DNA from: Alkalisalibacterium limincola | GTDB lineage: Bacteria; Pseudomonadota; Gammaproteobacteria; Xanthomonadales; Xanthomonadaceae | Length of the DNA: 64,000 nt | Assembly: GCF_008017755.1 (NCBI RefSeq) | Contig: NZ_VRTS01000003.1 | Coordinates: forward strand, 62,001-126,000 | Direction: 5' to 3' | In this document: positions 38,306 to 47,407 of the stretch, piece after piece | Numbering within the stretch: the first letter of the stretch is position 1 | Layout of the letters: each line of letters opens with the position of its first letter | Made by a program: the position numbers and the translations under genes | Notes under the pieces: generated by a model | Database searches by the model: none | What the model saw: the letters and a program-made list of their open reading frames with translations, nothing else | Told to the model about the DNA's origin: nothing

Positions 38306-39487
38306 ATGTTGATGCCCATGCCTCCGGTCCCGTTTTCGTTGTGGTCCCCCGCCTTGCCCTCCGGGCCGAGAACGCTGCTGGCGCTGGCGTGCCTGGTGCT
38401 GCTGGCCGGCTGCCAGAGCCTGGGCTACTACGCCCACGTGGCCGGGGGACACGCCCGCTTGCTGGGCGAGCGACGGCCCATCGAGGAGGTGCTCGCCGAT
38501 CCGGCGACGCCGGCTGCACGTCGCGAGCAACTGCAGGCCATTGTCGAGGCGAGGCGGTTTGCGACGCAGGACCTGCAACTGCCGGCGAACGCAAGCTACC
38601 TGCGTTTCGTCGACCTCGACCGGCCGTTCGTGACCTGGGCGGTCTTCGCCGCACCGGAGTTCTCGGTGCAGCCCCTGCTGCACTGCTTCCCGATCGTGGG
38701 TTGCGTGGCCTACCGCGGCTACTTCGACGAGTCGCGTGCGCAGGCCCTGGCACGTGAGCTGCAGTCGCAGGGGCTGCAGACCTGGGTGGGTGGCGTCGGA
38801 GCCTACTCCACGCTGGGGTGGTTCGACGATCCACTGCTGAGCACGATGCTCGACGGCGGGGTCGATGCCGCCGTGTCGACGATGTTCCACGAACTGGTCC
38901 ACCAGAAGCTGTTCGTGCGCGATGACACGGCGTTCAACGAATCGCTGGCGGTGTTCGTGGAGCGCGAGGGGATGCGGCAATGGCGCCGCCAGCAGGGGTG
39001 GCCGGAACCGGATCCGGGCGCGCAGGCGCGATCGCGGGAGTTCACCCTGCGGGTGCTGGCCCTGCGCGACGCGCTCGACCGGCTCTACCGCAGTGGGCTT
39101 GACGAGCAGCGCATGCGCCTGGCGCGCGAGCAGCAAGTCAACGCCTTCCGCGCCGACTACAGGCGCCTGCGACAAACCCCTGGCTGGCGCGACGACGCCC
39201 GTTACGACCGCTGGGTCGCTTCCGGGATCAACAACGCCAGCCTGTTGCCCTTCGGGCTCTACGACCAGTGGGTGGACGCCTTCGCCCAACTGTTCGACGA
39301 TGCAGACCGCGACTGGGGCGCCTTCTACACGGCGGTGGAATCCCTGGCGGCGCTGACGCCGGAGGCGCGTGCGGCTGCGCTGTCGGCGCTGATGGCGCGT
39401 CAGTCCGCGCGGACCTCCAGCAACTCCACCTCGAACACCAGCGAGGCTCCCGGGGGGATCCGGTTGCCCGCGCCCCTGGCGCCGTAG
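38306..39487 (+). CDS. predicted zinc aminopeptidase (PF10023-type) lipoprotein
   Basis: About 393 residues. N-terminal signal with lipobox LAGC at about 35-38 (LLALACLVLLAGCQSLGYY). The metallopeptidase motif is HELVHQKLFV, with a downstream Glu in NESLAVFVEREGM. Family blocks GYFDESRAQALARELQSQG and ASGINNASLLPFGLYDQWVDAF are present. The family was named predicted aminopeptidase from sequence; activity is not well established. Three in-frame ATGs (38306, 38312, 38318) are possible starts. The final 29 codons overlap the 3' end of the convergent FKBP gene and have no family-like character, so the natural stop may be near 39400. Confidence 0.85.
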   Translation: MLMPMPPVPFSLWSPALPSGPRTLLALACLVLLAGCQSLGYYAHVAGGHARLLGERRPIEEVLADPATPAARREQLQAIVEARRFATQDLQLPANASYLRFVDLDRPFVTWAVFAAPEFSVQPLLHCFPIVGCVAYRGYFDESRAQALARELQSQGLQTWVGGVGAYSTLGWFDDPLLSTMLDGGVDAAVSTMFHELVHQKLFVRDDTAFNESLAVFVEREGMRQWRRQQGWPEPDPGAQARSREFTLRVLALRDALDRLYRSGLDEQRMRLAREQQVNAFRADYRRLRQTPGWRDDARYDRWVASGINNASLLPFGLYDQWVDAFAQLFDDADRDWGAFYTAVESLAALTPEARAAALSALMARQSARTSSNSTSNTSEAPGGIRLPAPLAP

Positions 39488-39834
39488 CCGTAGTCGGCGG
39501 GCAGCATCAGCACCCGCCGCCCGCCCTCGCGCATCCCGACGAGGCCCTCGTCCCATCCGCGGATGACGCGGCCGGCACCAAGCCGGAAGCCGAAGGCTTC
39601 GCCGCGCTCGAGCGACGTGTCGAAGCGTTCCCCGCGCTGCTGGTCGGCGCGCTCGTCGTAGAGCCAGCCGGTGTAGTGGACGCTGACCTCGTCGCCGGGG
39701 CGAGCCTCGGTGCCTTCGCCCTCCACGAGGTCCACGGTGTGGAAGCGTTCGATGTCGCCTCCGGCATACGGAGGCGGGGAGGGCTGGCATGCGGCCAGCA
39801 GGGCGAGGGCGAGGCAGGCGAGAAGGACGCGCAT
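39400..39834 (-). CDS. FKBP-type peptidyl-prolyl isomerase lipoprotein
   Basis: A 144-residue envelope foldase. Signal peptide with lipobox LAAC at about residues 13-16, a short Pro-rich linker, then a single FKBP domain: VEGEGTEARPGDEVSVHYTG, FDTSLERGEAFGFRLGAGRV, IRGWDEGLVGMREGGRRVLM, and ADYGYGARGAGNRIPPGASL followed by VFEVELLEV. It catalyses cis-trans isomerisation of prolyl bonds in exported proteins. ATG 39832-39834; the longer frame to 39936 would destroy the signal peptide. Its 3' end overlaps the convergent aminopeptidase by 88 bases. Confidence 0.92.
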   Translation of the reverse strand: MRVLLACLALALLAACQPSPPPYAGGDIERFHTVDLVEGEGTEARPGDEVSVHYTGWLYDERADQQRGERFDTSLERGEAFGFRLGAGRVIRGWDEGLVGMREGGRRVLMLPADYGYGARGAGNRIPPGASLVFEVELLEVRAD

Positions 39835-39920
39835 CGTCGTTCCATGGCGGGAAGGGGGCCATGAGGATACCGCTTCGACGTATCGACACGCCCGGCGTCG
39901 CGCCGTGTAGGCTTGCGTCC

Positions 39921-40610
39921 ATGTCGGAACATGCAAACCCCACCCGCAGCCGCCGAGCCTTCTGGCTGGTGCTTGCCGGCAAGTCGATGATGGTGCTGGC
40001 GCTGGCTGGCATGGTGTACCTGCTGTGGACGGCCTGGGACCACGAGGCGTTCGTGCGCTGGAAGGAACAGGCTGGCCCGGTGCCGTTCTTCGCCGTGATG
40101 GCGATCCTTCCTGCCATCGGCTTTCCGGTGACCCCGTTCTTCATCCTCGCCGGGGCCACTTTCGGCGTGACGGTGGGACTGGGTGGTTCCCTGCTGGCCT
40201 TGCTGGCGAACTTCAGCCTGTGTTTCTGGCTGGCACGCAGCGGGTTTCGTCCGGGCATCCTGCGTTTGCTCGAGCGCTTCAGCGTCAAGCTCCCCCGGTT
40301 CGACGGGGACCACAAGCGCGCGCTGAGCTTCGTGCTCATGGTGAAGTTCACCCCGGGGGTCCCGGCCTTCGCGAAGAACTACCTGCTGGGTGTGGCCGGG
40401 GTGCCGTTCGCGCTCTACCTCACGGTATCGATGCTGGTGACCGGCCTGTATGCGGCAGCCTTCGTGGTGCTGGGCGAATCGGTCCTCGAGCACGACGTGA
40501 ACCGTACGGTCATCGCCGCCGCAGTCATCGTGCTGGCCGCGGTGGGGTTCTGGTGGTGGCGGCGTCGCAAGGCCGGCGTGGCTGGCGCCGATGATGCCGG
40601 CACCGCATGA
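39921..40610 (+). CDS. TVP38/TMEM64 family (VTT domain) membrane protein
   Basis: A 229-residue inner-membrane protein of the DedA/TVP38 superfamily. Helices at about 13-36, 55-75, 80-105, 145-190 and 205-222. The signature region reads FAVMAILPAIGFPVTPFFIL then AGATFGVTVGLGGSLLALLA; downstream is LMVKFTPGVPAFAKNYLLG. Relatives are linked to lipid scrambling and membrane homeostasis. TAGGCT at 39908-39913 would place the transcript start almost at the ATG. The C-terminal tail is basic (WWWRRRKA). Confidence 0.87.
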   Translation: MSEHANPTRSRRAFWLVLAGKSMMVLALAGMVYLLWTAWDHEAFVRWKEQAGPVPFFAVMAILPAIGFPVTPFFILAGATFGVTVGLGGSLLALLANFSLCFWLARSGFRPGILRLLERFSVKLPRFDGDHKRALSFVLMVKFTPGVPAFAKNYLLGVAGVPFALYLTVSMLVTGLYAAAFVVLGESVLEHDVNRTVIAAAVIVLAAVGFWWWRRRKAGVAGADDAGTA

Positions 40611-40671
40611 GCGGCCATGGCGTGGCTGGAGTATCTTTTCCCCAGCACCGCCACTTTCGGACGAGGATCCG

Positions 40672-41634
40672 ATGACAGGTGATGACACCCTACTGACCCG
40701 CCGGGCGCTGCTCGGCGCAAGCGCCGGACTGGGCCTCGGCCTGCTCGGTGCCACGCTGCCGATCGGCTGGGCACGGGCGGTAGCGGCGGGCAGCTCGGCC
40801 GCATTGGTCACCCGCCCGATTCCTTCCAGTGGCGAACACGTGCCGGTTGTTGGGATCGGGACCGCCCGGCGCTTCGACGTGGGCAGCGACGCGATGCAGC
40901 GCCAGCCGCTACGCGAGGTGCTCGACGCGTTCGCCCGCATGGGAGGGCGGGTGGTCGATACCGCGCCGTCGTACGGGAATGCCGAATCGGTGGTGGGCGA
41001 CCTGGTCGATGAGCTGGGCGTACGCGGGAAGCTGTTCCTTGCCACCAAGGTCGATGCCGGTCGCGAGGGGAGGGATGCAGGCGTGGCCCAGATGCACGCG
41101 TCCCTGGAGCGCCTTCGCGTGGACAGCGTGGACCTGATGCAGGTGCACAACCTGATGGGTGCCGAGGAGATGCTCGCGGTGCTCTCGGAGTGGAAGGAGG
41201 CGGGACGCGTGCGCCATGTCGGCATCAGCACGTCTTTCAAGAACCAGTACGACGACCTCGTGCGCGTCATGCGGCGCAATCCGCTCGACGTCATCCAGGT
41301 CGACTACGCCATCGACAACCGCGAGGCCGAGCAGCGCATCCTGCCCCTGGCCCAGGACCGGGGCATGGCGGTCATGGTGAACCTGCCGTTCGGTCGCGGC
41401 CGCGTGTTCCAGGCCTTCGGCGATCGGCCGGTGCCCGACTGGGCCCGGGCCTGGGACATCGACAGCTGGGCGCAGTTCGCGTTGAAGTTCGTCGTGTCCC
41501 ACCCCGCGGTCACGTGCGCGATTCCCGGGACCGCGACGATGCGCTACCTTCGCGACAACCTCGCCGCGGCGCGTGGGCGCATGCCCGATGCCGCCACGCG
41601 CGCGCGCATGGCGGCCTTCATCGAGGCGGGTTGA
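40672..41634 (+). CDS. Tat-exported aldo/keto reductase family protein
   Basis: A 320-residue protein with a twin-arginine signal (LLTRRALLGASAGLGLGLLG, cleavage near AVAAG), predicting export of a folded, cofactor-loaded enzyme. The AKR tetrad is visible: Asp in GRVVDTAPSYGNAE, Tyr in the same stretch, Lys in LFLATKVDAG and His in LMQVHNLMG. Substrate and cofactor source in the periplasm are unknown. ATG 40672 follows GAGGATCC. TATCTT at 40632-40637 may be its -10. It converges with the M14 peptidase, 15 bases away. Confidence 0.88.
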   Translation: MTGDDTLLTRRALLGASAGLGLGLLGATLPIGWARAVAAGSSAALVTRPIPSSGEHVPVVGIGTARRFDVGSDAMQRQPLREVLDAFARMGGRVVDTAPSYGNAESVVGDLVDELGVRGKLFLATKVDAGREGRDAGVAQMHASLERLRVDSVDLMQVHNLMGAEEMLAVLSEWKEAGRVRHVGISTSFKNQYDDLVRVMRRNPLDVIQVDYAIDNREAEQRILPLAQDRGMAVMVNLPFGRGRVFQAFGDRPVPDWARAWDIDSWAQFALKFVVSHPAVTCAIPGTATMRYLRDNLAAARGRMPDAATRARMAAFIEAG

Positions 41635-41649
41635 TGCCGGGCGGCCGGA

Positions 41650-43440
41650 TCACTCCCCGGTGAGGGAGGCGGCCGCGGCCGCGTCCAGGCGCAGCACCGG
41701 ATAGCGGTTCAACGCGTCGTCGAAGAACGGAGTGCGCTGGTAGAAGAAGCGCAGGATGGCCCGCGGATCGCCGGCGAACTCCGGATCCTCGCGACGCTGC
41801 TCGAACTCCGCGCGCAGGGCCGGGTCGGCGGCCAGCATCTCCCGGGCCATCGCCTCCATGACGCGTGGTTCGGTGTACTCCTTGTCCTCGAAGATGGCGT
41901 TGAACAAACCCCAGTACAGCAGGGAGTCCGGGGCCTCGGGTTCCAGCAGATGCACGGCGGTGTTCGCCTTGGGCTGGTCGAGCCGCACCAGCACGCTGCC
42001 CGCCGGCACTTGTCTGCGCTCGACCGCCAACGCGGCGTTGAATCCGGTCACCACCTGCCGTCCCTCGACGGGGCGGGGGCTGAAGGTCACGTCCTGGAAG
42101 CGGTATACCCCGGCCTCGACTTCGCCGCCCGACGCGATGCGCTCGATGGCGATGTCGTGGAACTCGAGTCGCTCGATCACGGCACTCCACTCCGCGGGCA
42201 CGAGGTAGGCGGCGGGCAGGGCGACGCGCCGGGTGACTTCGAACCGGTCGCGCATCGGGATGCGGAAGGTGCGCGGGCTGTCCTGGTCGTAGGTCACCCA
42301 GGTACCGCCGGAGAGCTCGCTCTCGCGCGTGGTGTACTCGTAGCCGAGGAACTCGACGTCGCGCGTTTCGTCCGTGGTGCGGAACGCGACGTCGAGCGCG
42401 GCGTCGGCCCGGCCGGCGCGGGCGACGGTCTCGGCATCGGCACGGCGCACCGCCTCACGCAGGCTCCCGGGCTCGTGTGCGAGCGCCTTGAGCAGTTCCA
42501 GCAGCATCGCCTCGTTGACCTGGGTCCGGGTGCGGAAGTCCTTGAGCATGTGGGTTTCCAGCAGCAGCCCGGCGCGGTTCTCCACCGCCGCGAAGCCGGT
42601 GGAGTAGCGCGGGCTGGAGGCCCACTCCAGCAGTCCGGCGCGGATGTCGTCGCGGTCGGTCATCATGACGTAGGTGAACAGCGGCCAGCCCTGGGCGGCC
42701 ATGGCCGGGGCGATGCGGCCATTGAACCGGTCCTCCTGCCAGGCCGCGACCGCGGGGTGCAGGTTGCCCGCGCGCTCGAACGCCCAGGTGAGGGCGTACT
42801 GGTAGTCCGCGCCGTTGGTGTTGTGCATGTCGACCAGCAGGTCCGGGCGCCATGCGTTCCACAGTCGCAGCCAGGCCTGCATCTCCGGGGTGTCGGCCTT
42901 GGCGAAGTCGCGGTTGAGGTTGAGGTTGTTGGCCGTCACCCGCCAGCCCATCTCCTCGGGCCCGTTCTGGTTGATGCGTCCGTACGGCGAGAAGCGCTCG
43001 TGTCCATCGACGTTGAACACCGGGAGCAGCACCAGCACCACGTGTTCGAGCAGGTCGTGGTGGCGGCCGTGCACCGCGATGTCGCGCACGAGGGCCATCA
43101 GCGCGTCCTTGCCCTCGTTCTCGCCGGCGTGGATGGCGGCCTGGATCAGCACGACTTCCTTCCCGGAGTCCCTGGCAGTCTCTGCATCGAACTCGCTGCC
43201 CGTTGCCACGATCACCAGCGGCATCGTGCGTCCCTGGGGCGAGGTGCCAAAGCTGTCGACATGCACCAACGGGCTGATGCGGGCCAGGTGCTCGAACCAC
43301 TCCAGCGTCTCGTCCAGCCGGGGCGTGCGCGTGTAGTCGCTGGCCTCGGCAGGCGTCTGCCAGGCCGTGGGCACCGGGTCGATGGTGGCCGTGGCCGGCG
43401 CGGAGGCCAGCGCCAGGGCAAGCAGGATCGGATTGAGCAT
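41650..43440 (-). CDS. exported M14 family zinc metallopeptidase
   Basis: A 596-residue exported protein with a short signal peptide (residues 1-18). The zinc motif is LIQAAIHAGENEGKDALMAL (H-x2-E), with later DMHNTNGADYQYALTW supplying the third ligand and NNLNLNRDFAKADTPEMQAW the substrate site. The C-terminal 300 residues are beta-rich and probably form an accessory domain. Other members act as carboxypeptidases. It is distinct from the PKD-bearing carboxypeptidase at 31.8-34.3 kb. ATG 43438-43440. It lies 69 bases downstream of the ferredoxin reductase on the same strand. Confidence 0.9.
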   Translation of the reverse strand: MLNPILLALALASAPATATIDPVPTAWQTPAEASDYTRTPRLDETLEWFEHLARISPLVHVDSFGTSPQGRTMPLVIVATGSEFDAETARDSGKEVVLIQAAIHAGENEGKDALMALVRDIAVHGRHHDLLEHVVLVLLPVFNVDGHERFSPYGRINQNGPEEMGWRVTANNLNLNRDFAKADTPEMQAWLRLWNAWRPDLLVDMHNTNGADYQYALTWAFERAGNLHPAVAAWQEDRFNGRIAPAMAAQGWPLFTYVMMTDRDDIRAGLLEWASSPRYSTGFAAVENRAGLLLETHMLKDFRTRTQVNEAMLLELLKALAHEPGSLREAVRRADAETVARAGRADAALDVAFRTTDETRDVEFLGYEYTTRESELSGGTWVTYDQDSPRTFRIPMRDRFEVTRRVALPAAYLVPAEWSAVIERLEFHDIAIERIASGGEVEAGVYRFQDVTFSPRPVEGRQVVTGFNAALAVERRQVPAGSVLVRLDQPKANTAVHLLEPEAPDSLLYWGLFNAIFEDKEYTEPRVMEAMAREMLAADPALRAEFEQRREDPEFAGDPRAILRFFYQRTPFFDDALNRYPVLRLDAAAAASLTGE

Positions 43441-43509
43441 CGTCGGGTCCAGGTTCGGCGATCGGGCCCGGCAGTGTAACGGGACGGGCCGCCGGGGCAG
43501 CCCGGCGGT

Positions 43510-44286
43510 CTACTTCTCGACGAAGGCGCGCTCGAACACGTACTGCCCGGGAACCCCGATGCGCGGCGCCGCGGTGAAGCCCCGGGTATCGAGGATCGCG
43601 CGGAAGTCGGCCAGCATCTGCGGGCTGCCGCAGATCATCGCCCGGTCGAGCTCCGGGTCCAGCGCCGGCAGGCCCAGGTCGGCCATCATCCGGCCGCTGT
43701 CCATCAGGTCGGTCAACCGGCCCCGGGTGGTGAAGTCCTCGCGCGTGACCGCCGGGTAGTACAGCAGCTTCTCGCGGATCACGTCGCCCAGGTACTCGTG
43801 GTTCGGCAGCTCGTTGAGGATGTAGTCGCGGTAGGCGAGGTCCTCCACGCCGCGCACGCCATGGGTCAGGATGACCCGGTCGAAGCGCTCGTAGGTTTCC
43901 GGGTCCTTGATCGTGGCCAGGAACGGGGCCAGGCCGGTGCCCGTGGCCAGCAGGTAGAGATTGCGGCCCGGCCACAGGTCGGAGATCAGCAGGGTGCCGG
44001 TGGGCTTGCGGCTGACCAGCAGTTCGTCGCCCTCCCGGATGTGCTGCAGGCGCGAGGTCAGTGGGCCGTCGGGCACCTTGATGCTGAAGAACTCGAGTTG
44101 CTCCTCCCAGTTCGCGCTGGCGATCGAATACGCGCGCAGCAGCGGTCGGCCTTCGACCATCAGCCCGATCATGACGAACTGGCCGTTCTCGAAGCGCAGG
44201 CCGTCGTCGCGGGTGGTGGTGAAGCTGAAGTAGGCATCGGTCCAGTGGCGCACCGCCAGGACCTGTTCGACTGCAACGCTCGACAT
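43510..44286 (-). CDS. fpr: ferredoxin--NADP reductase
   Basis: A 258-residue flavoprotein moving electrons between NADPH and ferredoxin or flavodoxin. The FAD-binding motif RAYSIASANWEEQLEFFSI lies at about 51-69. The NADP-binding motif is LYLLATGTGLAPFLATIKDP at about 108-127, followed by AMICGSPQMLADF. The C-terminus ends VFERAFVEK, as in the Fpr/FpR class-I bacterial subfamily. The frame extends to 44379, but ATG 44284-44286 gives the conserved N-terminus. Divergent from selO. In other bacteria fpr answers to oxidative stress or iron limitation; no operator is evident here. Confidence 0.93.
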   Translation of the reverse strand: MSSVAVEQVLAVRHWTDAYFSFTTTRDDGLRFENGQFVMIGLMVEGRPLLRAYSIASANWEEQLEFFSIKVPDGPLTSRLQHIREGDELLVSRKPTGTLLISDLWPGRNLYLLATGTGLAPFLATIKDPETYERFDRVILTHGVRGVEDLAYRDYILNELPNHEYLGDVIREKLLYYPAVTREDFTTRGRLTDLMDSGRMMADLGLPALDPELDRAMICGSPQMLADFRAILDTRGFTAAPRIGVPGQYVFERAFVEK

Positions 44287-44401
44287 CGTGCTCGGGCTGG
44301 GTTCGGAGGAAGGGCGCTCGCCGCGGGGCGACGCGAAGCCGTCCATTGTAGCGGCTCGCGCGGGTCGATGAGAGACCACGCGCCCGTCGCCCGGGGGGCG
44401 C

Positions 44402-44407
44402 TACGCT
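44402..44407 (+). promoter_or_regulatory. -10-like box immediately upstream of selO
   Basis: TACGCT ends seven bases before the ATG at 44414, implying a leaderless or nearly leaderless transcript and favouring that ATG over the in-frame GTG at 44408. Confidence 0.35.
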
Positions 44408-44413
44408 GTGCAC

Positions 44414-45997
44414 ATGGACGGACTTCGCTTCGACAATGCATTCATCCGCCAGTTGCCGGGCGATTCCAGGAGCGACCGGGAACGGCGGCAGGTCGCCGCC
44501 GCCTGGTCGCCGGTCTCGCCGGAGCCGGTGCCCGATCCGCGCCTTCTGGCGGTCTCCCGGGAGCTCGCCGGGCAACTGGGACTCGATCCCGAGGTGATGG
44601 GCCGGCAGCGCTTTGCCGAGGTCTTCGCCGGCAATGCCCTTGTTCCGGGCATGCAGCCCTGGGCTGCGAACTACGGCGGTCACCAGTTCGGCCACTGGGC
44701 AGGCCAGCTCGGCGACGGACGCGCCATCTCGCTGGGCGAACTCCTGGCCGCCGACGGCTCGCGGCACGAACTGCAGCTCAAGGGCGCGGGGCCGACCCCG
44801 TATTCGCGCGGCGCGGACGGACGCGCCGTGCTGCGCTCGTCCCTGCGCGAGTTCGTCTGCAGCGAGGCGATGCACCACCTGGGAATCCCGACCACCCGGG
44901 CCCTGAGCCTGGTCGGCACGGGTGAGCAGGTCGTGCGCGACATGTTCTATGACGGCCATCCGGCGCCCGAGCCCGGTGCCGTGGTGTGCCGGGTCTCGCC
45001 CTCGTTCATCCGCTTCGGCAGCTTCGAACTGCCTGCGGCGCGGGGTGATTCCGGGCTGCTGGGTCGCCTCGTCGAGTTCACCATCGATCGCGATTTCCCT
45101 GGCCACGACGCCAGCGACGAAGCCGGCCGCGCGCGCTGGTTCGCCGAGGTCTGCCGGCGGACCGGCGTGCTGATGGCGCACTGGATGCGGGTGGGCTTCG
45201 TGCACGGCGTCATGAACACCGACAACATGTCGATCCTGGGCCTGACGATCGACTACGGTCCCTACGGTTGGCTCGACGACTTCGATCCCGACTTCACCCC
45301 CAACACCACCGACGCCCAGCATCGGAGGTACCGCTACAGTGCCCAGCCGGAGATCGCCTGGTGGAACCTGGGACGGCTGGCCGGTGCGCTGTCGGGACTG
45401 TTCTCGTCCCAGGCACCGCTGGAGGCGGGATTGCAGGCCTACGTGTCGGCCTTCCACGAGGCCCAGGCGCGGATGCTGGCGGCGAAACTGGGACTGGACC
45501 CGGGCGTTGGCGGCAACGGGGTGGAGGAGGGACAGGACACGGCGATCGGACTGGCGCGCGAGCTGTTCGCCCTGATGCACGCGGACGGGGTCGACATGAC
45601 GCTGGCCTTCCGTCTGCTTGCGCAGGTGGACCCGGATGCTCCCGATCCCGGCGTGCTGGCCGAGGCGTTCTATGACCCGGGGAAACTCGAGGAGGGGAGG
45701 TCGCGCTGGGTCGACTGGCTGTCCCGGCTGGCATCGTGCTGGCGCCGGCAGGCGCTGCCGGAACCCGACCGCGTGTCACTGATGCGCAGGAGCAATCCCC
45801 GCTACGTATTCCGAAACTACCTCGCCCAGCAGGCGATCGATGCGCTGGAGCAGGGCGACGACACGGTCCTGGCCGACCTGATGCGGGTATTGGCCGCGCC
45901 CTACGAAGACCATCCAGGCCTGGAACAGCTGGCTTCGCGTCGTCCGGAATGGGCTCGCCAGCGCGCCGGTTGCTCCATGCTCTCTTGCAGTTCGTGA
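44414..45997 (+). CDS. selO: SelO/YdiU family protein AMPylase
   Basis: A 527-residue pseudokinase that transfers AMP from ATP to protein side chains. Blocks conserved in Sel[76 protein letters not shown], and [20 protein letters not shown] followed by [14 protein letters not shown]. It ends in LSCSS, the cysteine replacing the selenocysteine of eukaryotic SelO. E. coli SelO AMPylates redox enzymes during oxidative stress, which agrees with fpr next door. The full length is present. Confidence 0.93.
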   Translation: MDGLRFDNAFIRQLPGDSRSDRERRQVAAAWSPVSPEPVPDPRLLAVSRELAGQLGLDPEVMGRQRFAEVFAGNALVPGMQPWAANYGGHQFGHWAGQLGDGRAISLGELLAADGSRHELQLKGAGPTPYSRGADGRAVLRSSLREFVCSEAMHHLGIPTTRALSLVGTGEQVVRDMFYDGHPAPEPGAVVCRVSPSFIRFGSFELPAARGDSGLLGRLVEFTIDRDFPGHDASDEAGRARWFAEVCRRTGVLMAHWMRVGFVHGVMNTDNMSILGLTIDYGPYGWLDDFDPDFTPNTTDAQHRRYRYSAQPEIAWWNLGRLAGALSGLFSSQAPLEAGLQAYVSAFHEAQARMLAAKLGLDPGVGGNGVEEGQDTAIGLARELFALMHADGVDMTLAFRLLAQVDPDAPDPGVLAEAFYDPGKLEEGRSRWVDWLSRLASCWRRQALPEPDRVSLMRRSNPRYVFRNYLAQQAIDALEQGDDTVLADLMRVLAAPYEDHPGLEQLASRRPEWARQRAGCSMLSCSS

Positions 45998-46158
45998 TGG
46001 AGGTCACAGATTGCGAGGGGTGATGTTGCGCTCCCGTGCCGGGGGCGCGAACGCTGGCATCGTCCTCCATGACCGGAGGCCATGATGATGCTTCTGGGGG
46101 ATGGTTGAAGACGCCCCAGTCGTGCATCATCGTGGCGGGGATAGCAGGGGATCGATTC

Positions 46159-47388
46159 GTGGAGATCGAAGAAAGGAAAATCGAGGTCGAGGCCCTGGCC
46201 CGCGGGATGTTCGTATGCCGCCTCGACCGGCCGTGGGTTGAAACGCCCTTCCTGCTCCAGGGCTTCCTGATCGACAACGTCGAGCAGATCGACCAGCTTC
46301 GCCGCTTCTGCAGCCACGTCTACATCGACGTCCACAAGAGCACCGCGGACGTGGACCAGCACCTCCGGTCGTTGGGCACGTCCCATGCGCACGCGCGGCT
46401 GGGGGGCGGTGTCGGCAGCGTGAGCTATGCCAACCGTGTCGATGTCGAACAGGAAGTCCCGCTGGCGCGCAGGGCGCGCGACAACGCACGCTCCCTGGCG
46501 CGTCGGATCGTCGATGACGTCCGCGAACATCGTCGCCTGTCACCCGAGGCGGTCACCGATGCGGTCGAGCCGATCGTGGAGAGCGTCATCCGCAGTGCCG
46601 ACGCCTTCTTCTGGCTCGAGGCGCTGAGCAAGCGCGACAGCTACAACTACAGCCACGCGATCAACTGCTGCGCACTTGCCGCAAGCTTCGGACGCCACCT
46701 GGGCCTGCCCAAGGAGCTGATCGTCGAGCTTTCCACCGGCGGCATGCTGATGGATATCGGCAAGGCGGCCCTGCCCGAGGGCACGATCGACCACGGCAAC
46801 AGCCTGGATGCCTCCCAGCTCAAGGCGATGCGCAGCCACGTCGGCCTCGGCATCACCCTGATCGAGCAGGCCGGCATCGGCAGCCTGGAACTGCTATCCA
46901 TGGTGTCCACGCACCATGAGCGCCATGACGGCTCGGGCTATCCGAACGGCCTGTCCGGCAGCCAGATTCCACTCTATGGACGGATGCTGGGGATCATCGA
47001 CACGTACGACGCGATGTCGAGTACCCGCAGCCACCAGCCCGCCAAGGCGCGGCACGAGGTCCTGCAGACCCTTTACCGCGAGCGCGACCGGCTGTTCCAG
47101 GGGCAGCTGGTGGAGCAGTTCACCCAGTGCCTGGGGGTCTATCCCACCGGGTCGCTGGTGGAGCTGAGCACGGGCGAGGTCGCGATCATCATGGCGCAGA
47201 ACCCGGCGCGCAGGCTTTTCCCGCGGGTCACCGTGCTGACGAAGTCGGACAAGTCGATCGATCCGGCATTCCGCCAGCTCGACCTGCTCCTGGAGTCGAT
47301 GACGCCGGACCCGGCGAACCAGATCCGCATCGCCAGGGCCCTGCCACCCGGGGCGTATGGGCTCGATGCCGCGGAGCTCTATCTGTGA
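46159..47388 (+). CDS. HD-GYP domain protein with N-terminal DUF3391
   Basis: A 409-residue cyclic-di-GMP phosphodiesterase-type protein. Residues about 6-95 are DUF3391 (IEVEALARGMFVCRLDRPW). The HD-GYP domain runs about 130-330: NYSHAIN (His166), SHVGLG (His227), THHERHDGSGYP (252-262), IIDTYDAM (Asp281). The usual His-Asp dyad reads LMDIGK (Met198-Asp199), so one metal ligand is lost and activity is doubtful or altered. GTG 46159 starts right at the DUF3391 consensus and has AGGGG upstream; frame starts at 46036 or 46069 are alternatives. It is 19 bases from the EAL gene, so both probably act together. Confidence 0.87.
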   Translation: MEIEERKIEVEALARGMFVCRLDRPWVETPFLLQGFLIDNVEQIDQLRRFCSHVYIDVHKSTADVDQHLRSLGTSHAHARLGGGVGSVSYANRVDVEQEVPLARRARDNARSLARRIVDDVREHRRLSPEAVTDAVEPIVESVIRSADAFFWLEALSKRDSYNYSHAINCCALAASFGRHLGLPKELIVELSTGGMLMDIGKAALPEGTIDHGNSLDASQLKAMRSHVGLGITLIEQAGIGSLELLSMVSTHHERHDGSGYPNGLSGSQIPLYGRMLGIIDTYDAMSSTRSHQPAKARHEVLQTLYRERDRLFQGQLVEQFTQCLGVYPTGSLVELSTGEVAIIMAQNPARRLFPRVTVLTKSDKSIDPAFRQLDLLLESMTPDPANQIRIARALPPGAYGLDAAELYL

Positions 47389-47407
47389 GGGCTGAAGGGG
47401 GTCGGCT

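Noticed and set aside
46036-46158. Upstream start for the HD-GYP gene
   Set aside because: The extra 41 residues have no family similarity and are weakly placed for a ribosome site. GTG 46159 matches the DUF3391 start. Kept as an alternative only.
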